The notes under the pieces were generated by a model, which had not been told where the DNA came from, searched no databases, and was given only the letters and a program-made list of their open reading frames with translations. A stretch of 64,000 nucleotides of DNA from Alteromonas macleodii (GTDB lineage Bacteria; Pseudomonadota; Gammaproteobacteria; Enterobacterales; Alteromonadaceae): positions 748,629 to 812,628 of the forward strand of contig NZ_LR812090.1 in the NCBI RefSeq assembly GCF_903772925.1, in the 5' to 3' direction. This document shows positions 27,159 to 35,821 of this stretch, piece by piece. Position 1 is the stretch's first letter, and every line of letters starts with the position of its first letter. The translations under genes were made by a program, and so were the position numbers.

Positions 27159-27440
27159 GTGAAAAGCGAACGACAGAAACTGGTGGAAAAGCATAGTCAG
27201 CTTAATCAAACCGACAATATTAAAGTGATTTCTCACGTTCAGCGTGAAGAAAAAGACAGCGATTGGATACGCCACACCATTATGCTAGAAGGCATTGATG
27301 TCCCTTTTATTTACCGGCGAAAACAGCAATATCAAAGTTTAAAAGGGGCTCGAGTAAACGTAACTTATTATCGCCATGTAGAAGATGTGGCTGGCATTGA
27401 ATTTGAAACCATGAAAGTGGTAAGAATTAAACGCAGCTAA
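27159..27440 (+). CDS. Conserved-looking small protein between recJ and recO, function unknown
   Basis: 93 residues, GTG start with AAGAGGCAAG upstream. No signal peptide or membrane segment. It is strongly basic and beta-rich in pattern (WIRHTIMLEGIDVPFIYRRKQQYQSLKGARVNVTYY), ending in KVVRIKRS, which looks like a small OB- or SH3-like fold; this is an impression only. I do not recognise a family. It has the codon use of its neighbours and a clear ribosome binding site, so I consider it real. Confidence 0.65.
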   Translation: MKSERQKLVEKHSQLNQTDNIKVISHVQREEKDSDWIRHTIMLEGIDVPFIYRRKQQYQSLKGARVNVTYYRHVEDVAGIEFETMKVVRIKRS

Positions 27441-27527
27441 TAAGTTATTTGCCTTTGCAGCTAAAATACACCTTTTAACTTGCACCTAAATAGCTACCGA
27501 TTCGGTGCTAAACAATAGTGAACAACA

Positions 27528-28241
27528 ATGAATAATGATTGGTTAAATGCCTATGTATTGCATAGACGCCCTTACAGGGAGACCAGCTATATTGTTGACT
27601 TTTTTACCCTGGAAGAGGGGCGTGTTAGCGCGGTAGCTAAGGGTGTGAAAAACAGTAAATCAGATAAAAAGAGCCTGCTTCAACCTTTTCAACATCTTCG
27701 CCTGCAGTTAAGCGGAAAATCAGAGTTAAAAAGCCTACGGCACGTTGAAAGCGTCGCTCCGTCCATCAATTTGGTAGGCACAGCGTTGTTTTGTGCAATG
27801 TATGTAAACGAGTTAACCAACCGTGTTATGCCTGCCGGCCTCGCTAGCGACGGCGTGTACGACGCTTATGAAAATACATTACTGTCTCTTCGTGATAATA
27901 GCGACATAGAAGTGACCTTGCGACAGTTCGAGTTTGCACTACTCGATGAAATGGGGCTACTGCCCGACTTCACTACTGACGTAGAATACGAAATGCCAAT
28001 TGAAGAAACAGGCAGCTATAACTTTCAGATAGATGCGGGCTTTGTGCCTATTCCCCAAGATGTGGCTGGTTTAAGGGGCATGCGAGGCTTTCCTGGGCAA
28101 GCGTTGCTTAGTTTGTCACAGGGGGAGTTTACCCCGCTTAGCAAGAAGGTTGCTAAAGTGCTTTGTCGCGACTTGCTCAAACCGCTCATTGGAGACAAGC
28201 CGCTTAAAAGCCGCGAACTATTTATGCCGAAACCCCGTTAG
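27528..28241 (+). CDS. recO: DNA repair protein RecO
   Basis: 237 residues, close to E. coli RecO (242). It loads RecA on SSB-coated gaps with RecF and RecR. The N-terminal OB fold (about 1-80) shows AYVLHRRPYRETSYIVDFFT and GRVSAVAKGVKNSKS; the C-terminal helical part has LRQFEFALLDEMGLLPDF. The zinc-binding Cys of some RecO proteins are absent, as in the enterobacterial type. It precedes pdxJ-acpS, the usual gammaproteobacterial order, here without era and rnc. Confidence 0.93.
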   Translation: MNNDWLNAYVLHRRPYRETSYIVDFFTLEEGRVSAVAKGVKNSKSDKKSLLQPFQHLRLQLSGKSELKSLRHVESVAPSINLVGTALFCAMYVNELTNRVMPAGLASDGVYDAYENTLLSLRDNSDIEVTLRQFEFALLDEMGLLPDFTTDVEYEMPIEETGSYNFQIDAGFVPIPQDVAGLRGMRGFPGQALLSLSQGEFTPLSKKVAKVLCRDLLKPLIGDKPLKSRELFMPKPR

Positions 28242-28403
28242 TGCGTTGGCATGTAAAGTCGCTAATGAGGTGCAACACCTTTTATAATAGTGCTTATCTT
28301 CACGCGTCTAGCACTAGACAAGAACTGCTATCAAGGCTAATGGCATTAGATTATTTTCTCTTAACTCAAATGCTTAAACAGCACCTTCTATAAAAAAATT
28401 TGC

Positions 28404-28447
28404 TACAATCTGCACTTTCTAGGGAAGGGTGTTTGCGCCCTTTAAAT
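28404..28447 (+). promoter_or_regulatory. Candidate -10 box and leader hairpin of pdxJ
   Basis: TACAAT at 28404-28409 is a good -10 box, without a convincing -35. It is followed by AAGGGTG, TTTG, CGCCCTT (one wobble pair) about 20 nt downstream and about 60 nt before the pdxJ start. No T-run follows, so it is not a clear attenuator. Confidence 0.3.
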
Positions 28448-28505
28448 AATGTATTAAACATGAAGAGCAGGCATCTTCTTTCGCTCTTACAGGTTAGGTG
28501 GTGAA

Positions 28506-29243
28506 ATGAGCACGATTCTATTAGGCGTTAACATCGACCATATCGCAACGCTTCGCAATGCGCGCGGTACACATTATCCAGATCCAGTGCACGCTGCTGA
28601 CATTGCTGAGCGTGCAGGTGCAGACGGCATTACCGTTCACTTACGAGAGGATCGCCGTCATATTAAAGATCGCGACGTGCGTATTTTAGCGCAGACCATT
28701 AACACTCGACTTAATCTAGAAATGGCAGTAACCGATGAAATGCTGGCCATTGCAGAAGAAGTAAAACCTGTTTTTTGCTGCCTAGTACCGGAAAAACGTG
28801 AAGAGTTAACCACTGAAGGTGGTCTCGATGTAGCGGGCAACTTTGAAAATATTAAAGCAGCGTGCGAGCGTCTTGCGAATGCCAACATCCTAGTGTCTTT
28901 GTTTATCGACGCGGATAAAGCGCAGATTGATGCAGCGGCAGCATGTAGCGCGCCTTACATTGAAATTCACACTGGTCAATACGCAGAAGCCACCAGTGAA
29001 GATGAGCAGCAAAAAGAGCTAGCTCGCTTAGTTGAAGGTATTGAATATGCTGACAGTTTAGGACTTAAAGTGAATGCGGGTCACGGCTTGCACTATCACA
29101 ACGTTAAACCTATAGCGGCGATTCCTCAGCTAATCGAACTTAATATTGGTCATGCTATCATCGCTCGCGCCGCGTTCGACGGACTTCACACAGCAGTGGC
29201 TGATATGCGTAAGCTGATGCTTGAAGCACGCGCTGGAATTTAA
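28506..29243 (+). CDS. pdxJ: Pyridoxine 5'-phosphate synthase
   Basis: 245 residues, a TIM barrel that joins 1-deoxy-xylulose 5-phosphate and 3-amino-2-oxopropyl phosphate into pyridoxine phosphate. N-terminal [16 protein letters not shown], the [12 protein letters not shown] block, [18 protein letters not shown] and the C-terminal [11 protein letters not shown] / [10 protein letters not shown] phosphate-binding turns are all intact. The start has AGGTGGTGAA upstream. acpS follows 20 nt later. Confidence 0.96.
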   Translation: MSTILLGVNIDHIATLRNARGTHYPDPVHAADIAERAGADGITVHLREDRRHIKDRDVRILAQTINTRLNLEMAVTDEMLAIAEEVKPVFCCLVPEKREELTTEGGLDVAGNFENIKAACERLANANILVSLFIDADKAQIDAAAACSAPYIEIHTGQYAEATSEDEQQKELARLVEGIEYADSLGLKVNAGHGLHYHNVKPIAAIPQLIELNIGHAIIARAAFDGLHTAVADMRKLMLEARAGI

Positions 29244-29263
29244 TTCAAAAGGGCAAATATAGC

Positions 29264-29641
29264 GTGGCGATTGCAGGGCTAGGTACTGACATTGTAGAAA
29301 TTGCTCGCCTTGGTAAAGGCGAGAGCGCTAACGAACGTTTGGCTAAGCGTGTACTTACGCCTGCCGAGTGGCAGGCGTTTAGTGAGCACGCTACACCAGT
29401 GCGCTTTTTAGCAAAACGCTTTGCCGCGAAAGAAGCAGCGGTGAAAGCCCTTGGTACGGGTATTGGAAATGGGATTAGTTGGCAACACATAGAGGTGCGT
29501 AACAACGACCTAGGGGCGCCAGAACTTCATTTTTCTGGTGAATTTGCTGCTATGTGTGAGGCAAGGGGCATTACCCGAAGCGTGATCAGTATTTCAGACG
29601 AGCAGCATTATGCCGTCGCCACCGTTATACTAGAGTCCTAA
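29264..29641 (+). CDS. acpS: Holo-[acyl-carrier-protein] synthase
   Basis: 125 residues, E. coli AcpS size. It transfers phosphopantetheine from CoA to apo-ACP. The two hallmark motifs are GLGTDIVEIARL (Mg-binding Asp) and FLAKRFAAKEAAVKALGTG. GTG start after GGGCAAAT. A hairpin AGCCCAGGTAG / CTATCTGGGCT follows about 40 nt after the stop. Confidence 0.95.
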   Translation: MAIAGLGTDIVEIARLGKGESANERLAKRVLTPAEWQAFSEHATPVRFLAKRFAAKEAAVKALGTGIGNGISWQHIEVRNNDLGAPELHFSGEFAAMCEARGITRSVISISDEQHYAVATVILES

Positions 29642-29681
29642 TCATTTTCTAAAACGCGGCCTACTAAAACGCAGATTGAAA

Positions 29682-29716
29682 GTAGCCCAGGTAGATGAAA
29701 CCTATCTGGGCTGCGT
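29682..29716 (+). terminator. Hairpin, probable terminator after acpS
   Basis: AGCCCAGGTAG, short loop ATGAAAC, CTATCTGGGCT (11-bp stem) followed by GCGTTTAC. The T-tract is poor, so it may be a partial terminator or processing site before rlmD. Confidence 0.55.
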
Positions 29717-29772
29717 TTACAAAAAAACGCTACAAATATCAAACCACGCAGAGCAAGTTACCGGAGTCACAC

Positions 29773-31233
29773 TTGGCAAACCTTTTTAAACAATCACGCA
29801 GCAAACAAAAAGGCACAGCGTCTTCCCGCCTAAGTGGCAATGGAAAAAAAGGTAATGCCAGTGCCAACGCACAGGTCGCAGGACTTCGGTTTGGAAAAAC
29901 TAAAAATGCCTCACAAGCCAGTAAGAAGGCAAATTCCAGTACGGTGACCATTGAAGATGTCGACTGGATGGGTCATGGGGTAGTACGCGGCAACCCCATA
30001 ATGTTTGTTGAAGGTGCCCTTGTTGGAGAAACCTGCGACATTGAGGTGCTATCAAGCAAAAAGAAAGTCATCAACGCCAAAGCGACAAATATTCAATTAC
30101 CTAGTGAGGCAAGGCAAGCGCCTTTCTGCCCTGTGTTTGATTCGTGTGGTGGATGTCAGCTACAGCACATAAAGCCGGATACTGCCCTTGAGCAAAGAGA
30201 CAACGCTCTTAAGGTGATGATGGAACGTCAATTGGCAATGAAAGCAGGCGTTTGGCAATCTCCTTTGGTGGGTCCTCGACCTCAATATCGCAGAAAAGCA
30301 AGACTGGCTATCGACGCCCGCAACCCGAATCAAATTAAACTAGGCTTTCGCGAAGCCAATAGCAACAAAGTAACCAATGTGGATAGCTGCCCAATTTTGG
30401 TTGACCCTTTATCTAATATCATTGGCCCTTTGCAAAACGCGCTCACAGGTTTTGAGTCAGCTCGACACATTGGGCATATAAGCCTAATTGCCGGTGATAA
30501 CACTTCGCACCTTGTTATTAAACATATTAAAGCGCTTGAGGCAGAGCTTATTGATGCGGTGAATGCACTGGTTAACGAGTACTCTCTCGCCAATACCGAT
30601 AAAATAGAGTTAAAGCTTGAGAACAAACAAGGGCAAATTCGCAGTGTAGGGCATGGCACTGATTTGGTTATGTCCACGATAAATGACTGTTCTATTTCAC
30701 CAAGTGCTAACGACTTTATTCAAATAAACAAAGTGGTTAACGAAAAAATGATTGACCAAGCAATGGACTGGCTAAACCCACTGCCCAACGAACGTATAGC
30801 CGATTGGTTTAGCGGGCTGGGCAATTTTACCTTACCTATTGCTAAGTCAGGTTCTAGGGTACAAGCGGTCGAGGGTGTTGCAGAGATGGTGCGCCGCGCA
30901 AAAGACAATGCACAGCGACAGGGCATTAACAATGTCGAGTGGCTGCATTTAGATTTGGCAGATAAGACCAATGTCGAGGCTTCTTTGCAGCAGGGCTTTG
31001 ATAAGGTACTGCTTGATCCTTCAAGAGAAGGGGCATTGACCGTTTGTCATGCGCTTGTAAAAGCACTACCAAAAACGATAGTGTATGTTTCTTGCAACCC
31101 AAGTACGTTTTCTAGAGACGCAAAAGTGTTGATAGACGGAGGTTATGAAATGGAAAAAGCGGGCGTAGCAGAAATGTTCCCCTTCACCCATCACATGGAA
31201 ATGATGGCCTTGTTTACGCGAAAGCAGCAGTAA
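29773..31233 (+). CDS. rlmD: 23S rRNA (uracil-1939-C5)-methyltransferase
   Basis: 486 residues from the TTG at 29773, chosen because GGAG lies 6 nt upstream; an ATG at 29695 sits inside the preceding hairpin. The N-terminus has a basic, low-complexity stretch of about 55 residues that E. coli RlmD lacks, then a TRAM domain (about 57-115), [4Fe-4S] ligands in CPVFDSCGGCQ plus a later Cys (VDSCPIL), and the SAM domain with ADWFSGLGNFTLP, LLDPSREGA and the nucleophile Cys in YVSCNPSTF. relA follows 12 nt later, as in E. coli. Confidence 0.93.
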   Translation: MANLFKQSRSKQKGTASSRLSGNGKKGNASANAQVAGLRFGKTKNASQASKKANSSTVTIEDVDWMGHGVVRGNPIMFVEGALVGETCDIEVLSSKKKVINAKATNIQLPSEARQAPFCPVFDSCGGCQLQHIKPDTALEQRDNALKVMMERQLAMKAGVWQSPLVGPRPQYRRKARLAIDARNPNQIKLGFREANSNKVTNVDSCPILVDPLSNIIGPLQNALTGFESARHIGHISLIAGDNTSHLVIKHIKALEAELIDAVNALVNEYSLANTDKIELKLENKQGQIRSVGHGTDLVMSTINDCSISPSANDFIQINKVVNEKMIDQAMDWLNPLPNERIADWFSGLGNFTLPIAKSGSRVQAVEGVAEMVRRAKDNAQRQGINNVEWLHLDLADKTNVEASLQQGFDKVLLDPSREGALTVCHALVKALPKTIVYVSCNPSTFSRDAKVLIDGGYEMEKAGVAEMFPFTHHMEMMALFTRKQQ

Positions 31234-31245
31234 CGAGTAAAGGAT

Positions 31246-33429
31246 ATGGTATCAACAAGAAAGGTCCACGAAGCAGACCGGCCCCCCTTTGAAGCTTGGC
31301 TAGACAGTCTTGAGCTGAGTGCAGAAACAAAAGATAAGCTAAGTGCAGTGTCTTCCATTCCCGAGCGGCTATTGGTTGGCCAGGAAATGGTTGAGATTTT
31401 GTGTCAACTTAATATGGATGATGCAACGCTTCAGGCTGCCCTAGTGTTTCCTTATTGCGAACAGCACGCTTTAAGTGAAGAAGATATTGTTGATGAGTTT
31501 GGTGGGGAGATTCGAGACCTTATCGTTGGCGTGCGTCGAATGGATGCCATTAAGTCGTTACATGCCCGTAAAGTGAACGGCTCTGGCTTTGCTGAAAGAT
31601 CAGACGAGCAGCACATAGACAGTATTCGTCGTATGCTCCTTGCGATGGTAGAAGACGTACGCGCCGTTGTTATTAAGATGGCCGAGCGTATTTGTGCACT
31701 TCAACAGGTTAAAAAAGCCGACGAAGAAACTCGTGTTATGGTGGCTCGCGAGTGCGCCAGTATTTACGCACCATTGGCAAACCGGTTGGGTATCGGACAG
31801 TTAAAGTGGGAACTTGAAGATCTTGCGTTTCGTTACTTACACCCCATCACCTACAAACAAATCGCTAAGCAGTTAGATGGCAAGCGCAGAGAGCGCGCCG
31901 AGTACATAGAGACCATAGTAGGCGACTTGCAAGGCTTACTTGATAGCGAACAAATCCGCGCTGACGTATACGGCCGCCCTAAGCATATTTTTAGCATTTG
32001 GAAAAAAATGCAGAAAAAGCGCCTTACGTTCGAGCAGCTTTTTGATATTCGTGCAGTGCGTATTATTGCCGAGCGACTACAAGATTGCTACGCAGCGTTA
32101 GGTACCGTTCACGCAAGTTATAAACATTTACCTAACGAATTTGACGATTATATCGCAACCCCTAAACCTAACGGTTACCAGTCTATTCACACGGTGATTG
32201 TGGGGCCTGAAGGAAAGTCGGTTGAGATTCAAATTCGTACCCAAAAAATGCATCAGGATGCCGAACTTGGTGTGGCTGCTCACTGGAAATATAAAGAGGG
32301 CAGTACGGGTAAACAATCCGGCTATGACGAGCGCATAAACTGGCTTCGCCGCATACTTGCATGGCAAGAAGAAGTGGCGGAATCGGGTGACTTGGTTGAA
32401 GAGCTTCGCAGCCAGGTGTTTGACGATAGGGTTTACGTGTTTACACCCAAAGGCGACGTTATTGACCTTCCCCAAGGCGCTACGCCGCTTGATTTTGCCT
32501 ACTACATTCACAGTAACGTAGGCCATCGCTGCATAGGCGCAAAAGTGAATGGGCGTATCGTGCCTTTCACTTATTTACTGCAAAGTGGCGACCAAATCGA
32601 AGTATTAACCGGAAAAGAGCCGAACCCAAGTCGCGACTGGATGCACCCAGGCCTTGGCTATGTGCATTCGTCGCGAGCGCGCGCCACTATCCACTCCTTC
32701 TTTAAAAAGCAGGACAGAGATAAAAACCTTGCTGCCGGTAAAGAGCTACTAGAGCGGGAGCTTCAGCGTGCCCACTTGCCTGCTAAAGTACCTAATGAAG
32801 CGTTTGAGAAGTTTAATTTACAAACCCTTGACGACTTATACACTGCGGTAGGTGCCGGTGATGTGCGCGTTATGCAAGTGATTAACTTTATTCATCACTT
32901 GCAAGAGCCACCAGCCCCCGAACCTGAAATTAGCCCTAAGGTAAAAACGCGCAAAACTGCGGCTGGCACGGGTAAAAAAGACGCGGTAGTAGTGCAGGGC
33001 GTGGGGCACTTAATGAGTCAGCTCGCTAACTGCTGTAAGCCGGTTCCCGGCGAAGCTATTTTAGGCTATATCACGCAAGGCCGTGGCGTAAGCGTTCATA
33101 AAGAAAGCTGCAGTCAGCTGCAGCACTTGTTATCACAGCACCCTGAGCGCCAGATCGAAGTGAATTGGTCACATGAGCTTAAAGTGGGTTTTGAGACAGG
33201 CATTGATATATTTTGCCACGATAGAAACGGCCTGTTGCGCGACATTACTACGGTGTTGGCGAATGAAAACGTGCCGCTCTTAGGGGTAAATAGCTTAAGT
33301 GATAAAAACAGGCAGACGGCACTTATTACCATATCTATCGAGGTTAATGATCTTGAGAGAGTGTCAAAAGTCTTAACTCAATTACGACAGCTTAAAGGCG
33401 TGACAGATGCAAAACGCAAGCAAAGCTAG
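31246..33429 (+). CDS. relA: (p)ppGpp synthetase RelA
   Basis: 727 residues. The ribosome-bound stringent-response enzyme. The HD-like domain (about 45-190) lacks the catalytic HD pair (FPYCEQHALSEEDIVDEFGGE in its place), which identifies RelA rather than SpoT. The synthetase domain (about 240-370) has YQSIHTVIVGPEGKSVEIQ and AAHWKYKEG. TGS (VYVFTPKGDVIDLPQGATPLDFAY), the Cys-containing CCKPVPGE region and the C-terminal ACT domain follow. Its end overlaps mazG by 23 nt. Confidence 0.95.
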   Translation: MVSTRKVHEADRPPFEAWLDSLELSAETKDKLSAVSSIPERLLVGQEMVEILCQLNMDDATLQAALVFPYCEQHALSEEDIVDEFGGEIRDLIVGVRRMDAIKSLHARKVNGSGFAERSDEQHIDSIRRMLLAMVEDVRAVVIKMAERICALQQVKKADEETRVMVARECASIYAPLANRLGIGQLKWELEDLAFRYLHPITYKQIAKQLDGKRRERAEYIETIVGDLQGLLDSEQIRADVYGRPKHIFSIWKKMQKKRLTFEQLFDIRAVRIIAERLQDCYAALGTVHASYKHLPNEFDDYIATPKPNGYQSIHTVIVGPEGKSVEIQIRTQKMHQDAELGVAAHWKYKEGSTGKQSGYDERINWLRRILAWQEEVAESGDLVEELRSQVFDDRVYVFTPKGDVIDLPQGATPLDFAYYIHSNVGHRCIGAKVNGRIVPFTYLLQSGDQIEVLTGKEPNPSRDWMHPGLGYVHSSRARATIHSFFKKQDRDKNLAAGKELLERELQRAHLPAKVPNEAFEKFNLQTLDDLYTAVGAGDVRVMQVINFIHHLQEPPAPEPEISPKVKTRKTAAGTGKKDAVVVQGVGHLMSQLANCCKPVPGEAILGYITQGRGVSVHKESCSQLQHLLSQHPERQIEVNWSHELKVGFETGIDIFCHDRNGLLRDITTVLANENVPLLGVNSLSDKNRQTALITISIEVNDLERVSKVLTQLRQLKGVTDAKRKQS

Positions 33430-34354
33430 CCTTGGAGAAATGCAGCGGCTGCTAGACATTATGACGCAACTGCGCGACCCGCAATCTGGCTGTCCATGGG
33501 ATGTGAAACAAACCATGGGAAGCCTAACTCGCTACACCATAGAAGAAGCCTATGAAGTGGCTGATGCTATTGCCGCTGGTGATATGCACGATATCAAAGA
33601 TGAGTTGGGTGACTTGCTGTTTCAAGTAGTGTTCTACGCGCAGATCGCCAGTGAATCGAAGGAATTCTCTTTTGACGATGTTGCGCAAAGCATTAGCGAT
33701 AAGCTGGTGCGCCGGCACCCTCATGTCTTTGGTGCACAGTCAGACGATGAAGTAAAAAGCGATGAGTTAAGCGTTACAAACAAAGAACATACGCCATTGA
33801 GCGACAGCGTTTTAAATGCACAGTGGGACAAAATAAAAGCCCAAGAAAAGCAACTTAAAAAGCAGCGTTTAAAGCAAGACGAAGCAACAGAAACCAGTAT
33901 TCTAGATAGCGTACCCAAAGGTATGCCGGCACTTATGTACGCGCAAAAGCTGCAAAAAGCCTGTGCAAAGGTAGGCTTTGACTGGCCTGACGCCGCGCCT
34001 GTTATTGATAAAGTACGCGAAGAAGTAGAAGAGATTCAGCAAGAGCTTGATACGAAGCAACGCCTTCTATGTGAAAACAGTGCTGACCAAAACTCTTTAA
34101 GTAATAGTGTACGTGATAACCAGCAGGCTATCGAAGAAGAAATTGGTGATGCACTTTTTGCCATGGTTAATCTGGCAAGACATTGCAAGGTAGATGCTGA
34201 TACCGCACTTAGAAACGCCAGTAACAAGTTTGCTAACCGTTTTAAAGGCGTAGAGCGCTTAGCGGCTGAACAGGGCGACAAGCTCGACGCATTGACGCTT
34301 GATGAATTGGAAGCGCTGTGGCAGCAGGTCAAGCAGTCGTCTAACACTAAGTAA
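33407..34354 (+). CDS. mazG: Nucleoside triphosphate pyrophosphohydrolase MazG
   Basis: 315 residues against about 263 in E. coli. It hydrolyses NTPs to NMPs and PPi and can lower (p)ppGpp indirectly. Both tandem MazG domains are intact: DPQSGCPWDVKQT with EEAYEVADAI and DELGDLLFQVVF, then EEVEEIQQEL with EEIGDALFAMVNLARH. The extra length comes from a charged linker between the domains (around 110-170) and an insertion within the second one (around 210-235). ATG inside relA with AAAGG 9 nt upstream, so translation is coupled to relA. No mazEF pair is present, unlike E. coli. Confidence 0.93.
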   Translation: MQNASKASLGEMQRLLDIMTQLRDPQSGCPWDVKQTMGSLTRYTIEEAYEVADAIAAGDMHDIKDELGDLLFQVVFYAQIASESKEFSFDDVAQSISDKLVRRHPHVFGAQSDDEVKSDELSVTNKEHTPLSDSVLNAQWDKIKAQEKQLKKQRLKQDEATETSILDSVPKGMPALMYAQKLQKACAKVGFDWPDAAPVIDKVREEVEEIQQELDTKQRLLCENSADQNSLSNSVRDNQQAIEEEIGDALFAMVNLARHCKVDADTALRNASNKFANRFKGVERLAAEQGDKLDALTLDELEALWQQVKQSSNTK

Positions 34355-34444
34355 TTGTACGTCGCAGCATACTGAAAGTCTGCTTAGACTGATAACGTGA
34401 ATGCCGCGCTGGTGCAGAGGTATGTGATTTTCAGTTCGAACGAA

Positions 34445-35653
34445 TTACAAATACCGCTGCAGCCAAAAGACAAAATAGACTAGTGCCAGAAGTAAGATGG
34501 GCAGCGTTCGCTTTTGTGTTTTGGTTAGAGCAGAGGATTTCGTACGCTTCCATGTCATCATCACCCCCGTTGCAGAAAGCGTTGTTAAACCAACACCAAA
34601 TACAAACCAAATTAACTTAGACAAAAGCCCACCGAAGTATCCAAAGTGCAGCGGGTCTGCGTATTCATTGAGGTAGTTAGTCCAGGCCATAATTTTGGGC
34701 TCTTGTACGCCAACAATACGCTGATTGGTTATATCAATATCTACTTTATGCGCGCGCTCACGCAGCAAAGGGTTATTGCCTATACCTGTGAATCGCAGTG
34801 CTGCTGTGTCTGAGGTAGGAAATAGTACACCGGTGATCTGCCAGTCCTCAATGGCTTGCGATGCCTTCTGAAACGCACTGGAAAACTGCGTGGTTGATAC
34901 AGGGTTAACTTGCTCATAATTTGAAATGACGGTGGCCTTTGGTGGGCGAGGTTCAAATCGATTGCCTGCAACTGCGGCACCGAATTCAAATAAATACCAC
35001 CAACTGGTTATGACAATGACAATGAAAAACCAGAGGCTCCACAGCCCAAGCAGTTTATGAAGGTCGCTCAGTAGTATTCTTGGGCCTTGGTTTAGGCGGA
35101 GACGGGTAATGGCGGTTTTCCAGTTTCGGGTTGTTTTTAGGCCCGTATACAGCGAGATAGCAAGAATGAATGCGAAAAAGGTAACCGTTGGTAAGCCAAG
35201 ATAATTAGGCATAAACAGATAGCGGTGAAAGTCTCGGAAGAACCGCTGAATCGTTAAAATAGGAATATCGCCTGTCACTTCATAGGTGTACTGATCCACG
35301 TGGATAAAGCGGTCATGACCATCGGGGAATTCTGCTCTGACACGGTAGGTGAAATTATCATGTCCCATGGTCGAGATGGATTTTATCTTTGCTTGTTCTG
35401 CATAGTTAAGCGTAGCCTCATAGATACTGTTCCACTTAACAATTTCATCATCGGCGCTGTCTAGGCTGCTAGGAGGCGTATTAAACGTGCGCATTTCCTC
35501 AAACACAAGCCAATCAATTTCATTGGAGACCGTAGCGATAGTACCCGTTGATAAAATGATAAAAAGGACGATAGAAAGCTGAAAGCCTACCCACGCATGG
35601 AGGTTGTATAGCTTCTTTCTGTATTTTCTTTGCGCGGTTCTATCGTAGGTCAT
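34445..35653 (-). CDS. PepSY-associated transmembrane protein
   Basis: 402 residues. The N-terminal LYNLHAWVGFQLSIVLFIILSTG is the typical first helix of PepSY_TM proteins, followed by a large periplasmic loop, TMs near 155-175 and 205-230, a second loop with a PepSY-like part, and two C-terminal helices (about 340-365, 380-400). Members are often iron-regulated and placed with siderophore receptors; some act as ferric-siderophore reductases, which would suit this one. It lies 168 nt downstream of the siderophore receptor on the same strand. Function inferred from context. Confidence 0.75.
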   Translation of the reverse strand: MTYDRTAQRKYRKKLYNLHAWVGFQLSIVLFIILSTGTIATVSNEIDWLVFEEMRTFNTPPSSLDSADDEIVKWNSIYEATLNYAEQAKIKSISTMGHDNFTYRVRAEFPDGHDRFIHVDQYTYEVTGDIPILTIQRFFRDFHRYLFMPNYLGLPTVTFFAFILAISLYTGLKTTRNWKTAITRLRLNQGPRILLSDLHKLLGLWSLWFFIVIVITSWWYLFEFGAAVAGNRFEPRPPKATVISNYEQVNPVSTTQFSSAFQKASQAIEDWQITGVLFPTSDTAALRFTGIGNNPLLRERAHKVDIDITNQRIVGVQEPKIMAWTNYLNEYADPLHFGYFGGLLSKLIWFVFGVGLTTLSATGVMMTWKRTKSSALTKTQKRTLPILLLALVYFVFWLQRYL

Positions 35654-35821
35654 GAAATTTTAATGTAAGGAAAGTCAAGGAAAGTAAAGATAAGCTCTGC
35701 ATTGGGAGCACTAATCGAAGGATTCAGCTTAGTTTAAATAAACAATGGCTAAACTTAAGCACCTTTTATTTGATTCGTTCAAAAGCTTAGCCAATATTTC
35801 TACTTTAAAAAGCGTTGTTGG

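Noticed and set aside
29695..29772. ATG at 29695 as the rlmD start
   Set aside because: It lies within a strong hairpin following acpS, while TTG at 29773 has GGAG at good spacing.
33407..34354. MazG as part of a toxin-antitoxin or phage-defence locus
   Set aside because: Both MazG domains are of the housekeeping tandem type and no mazEF or defence gene is adjacent.
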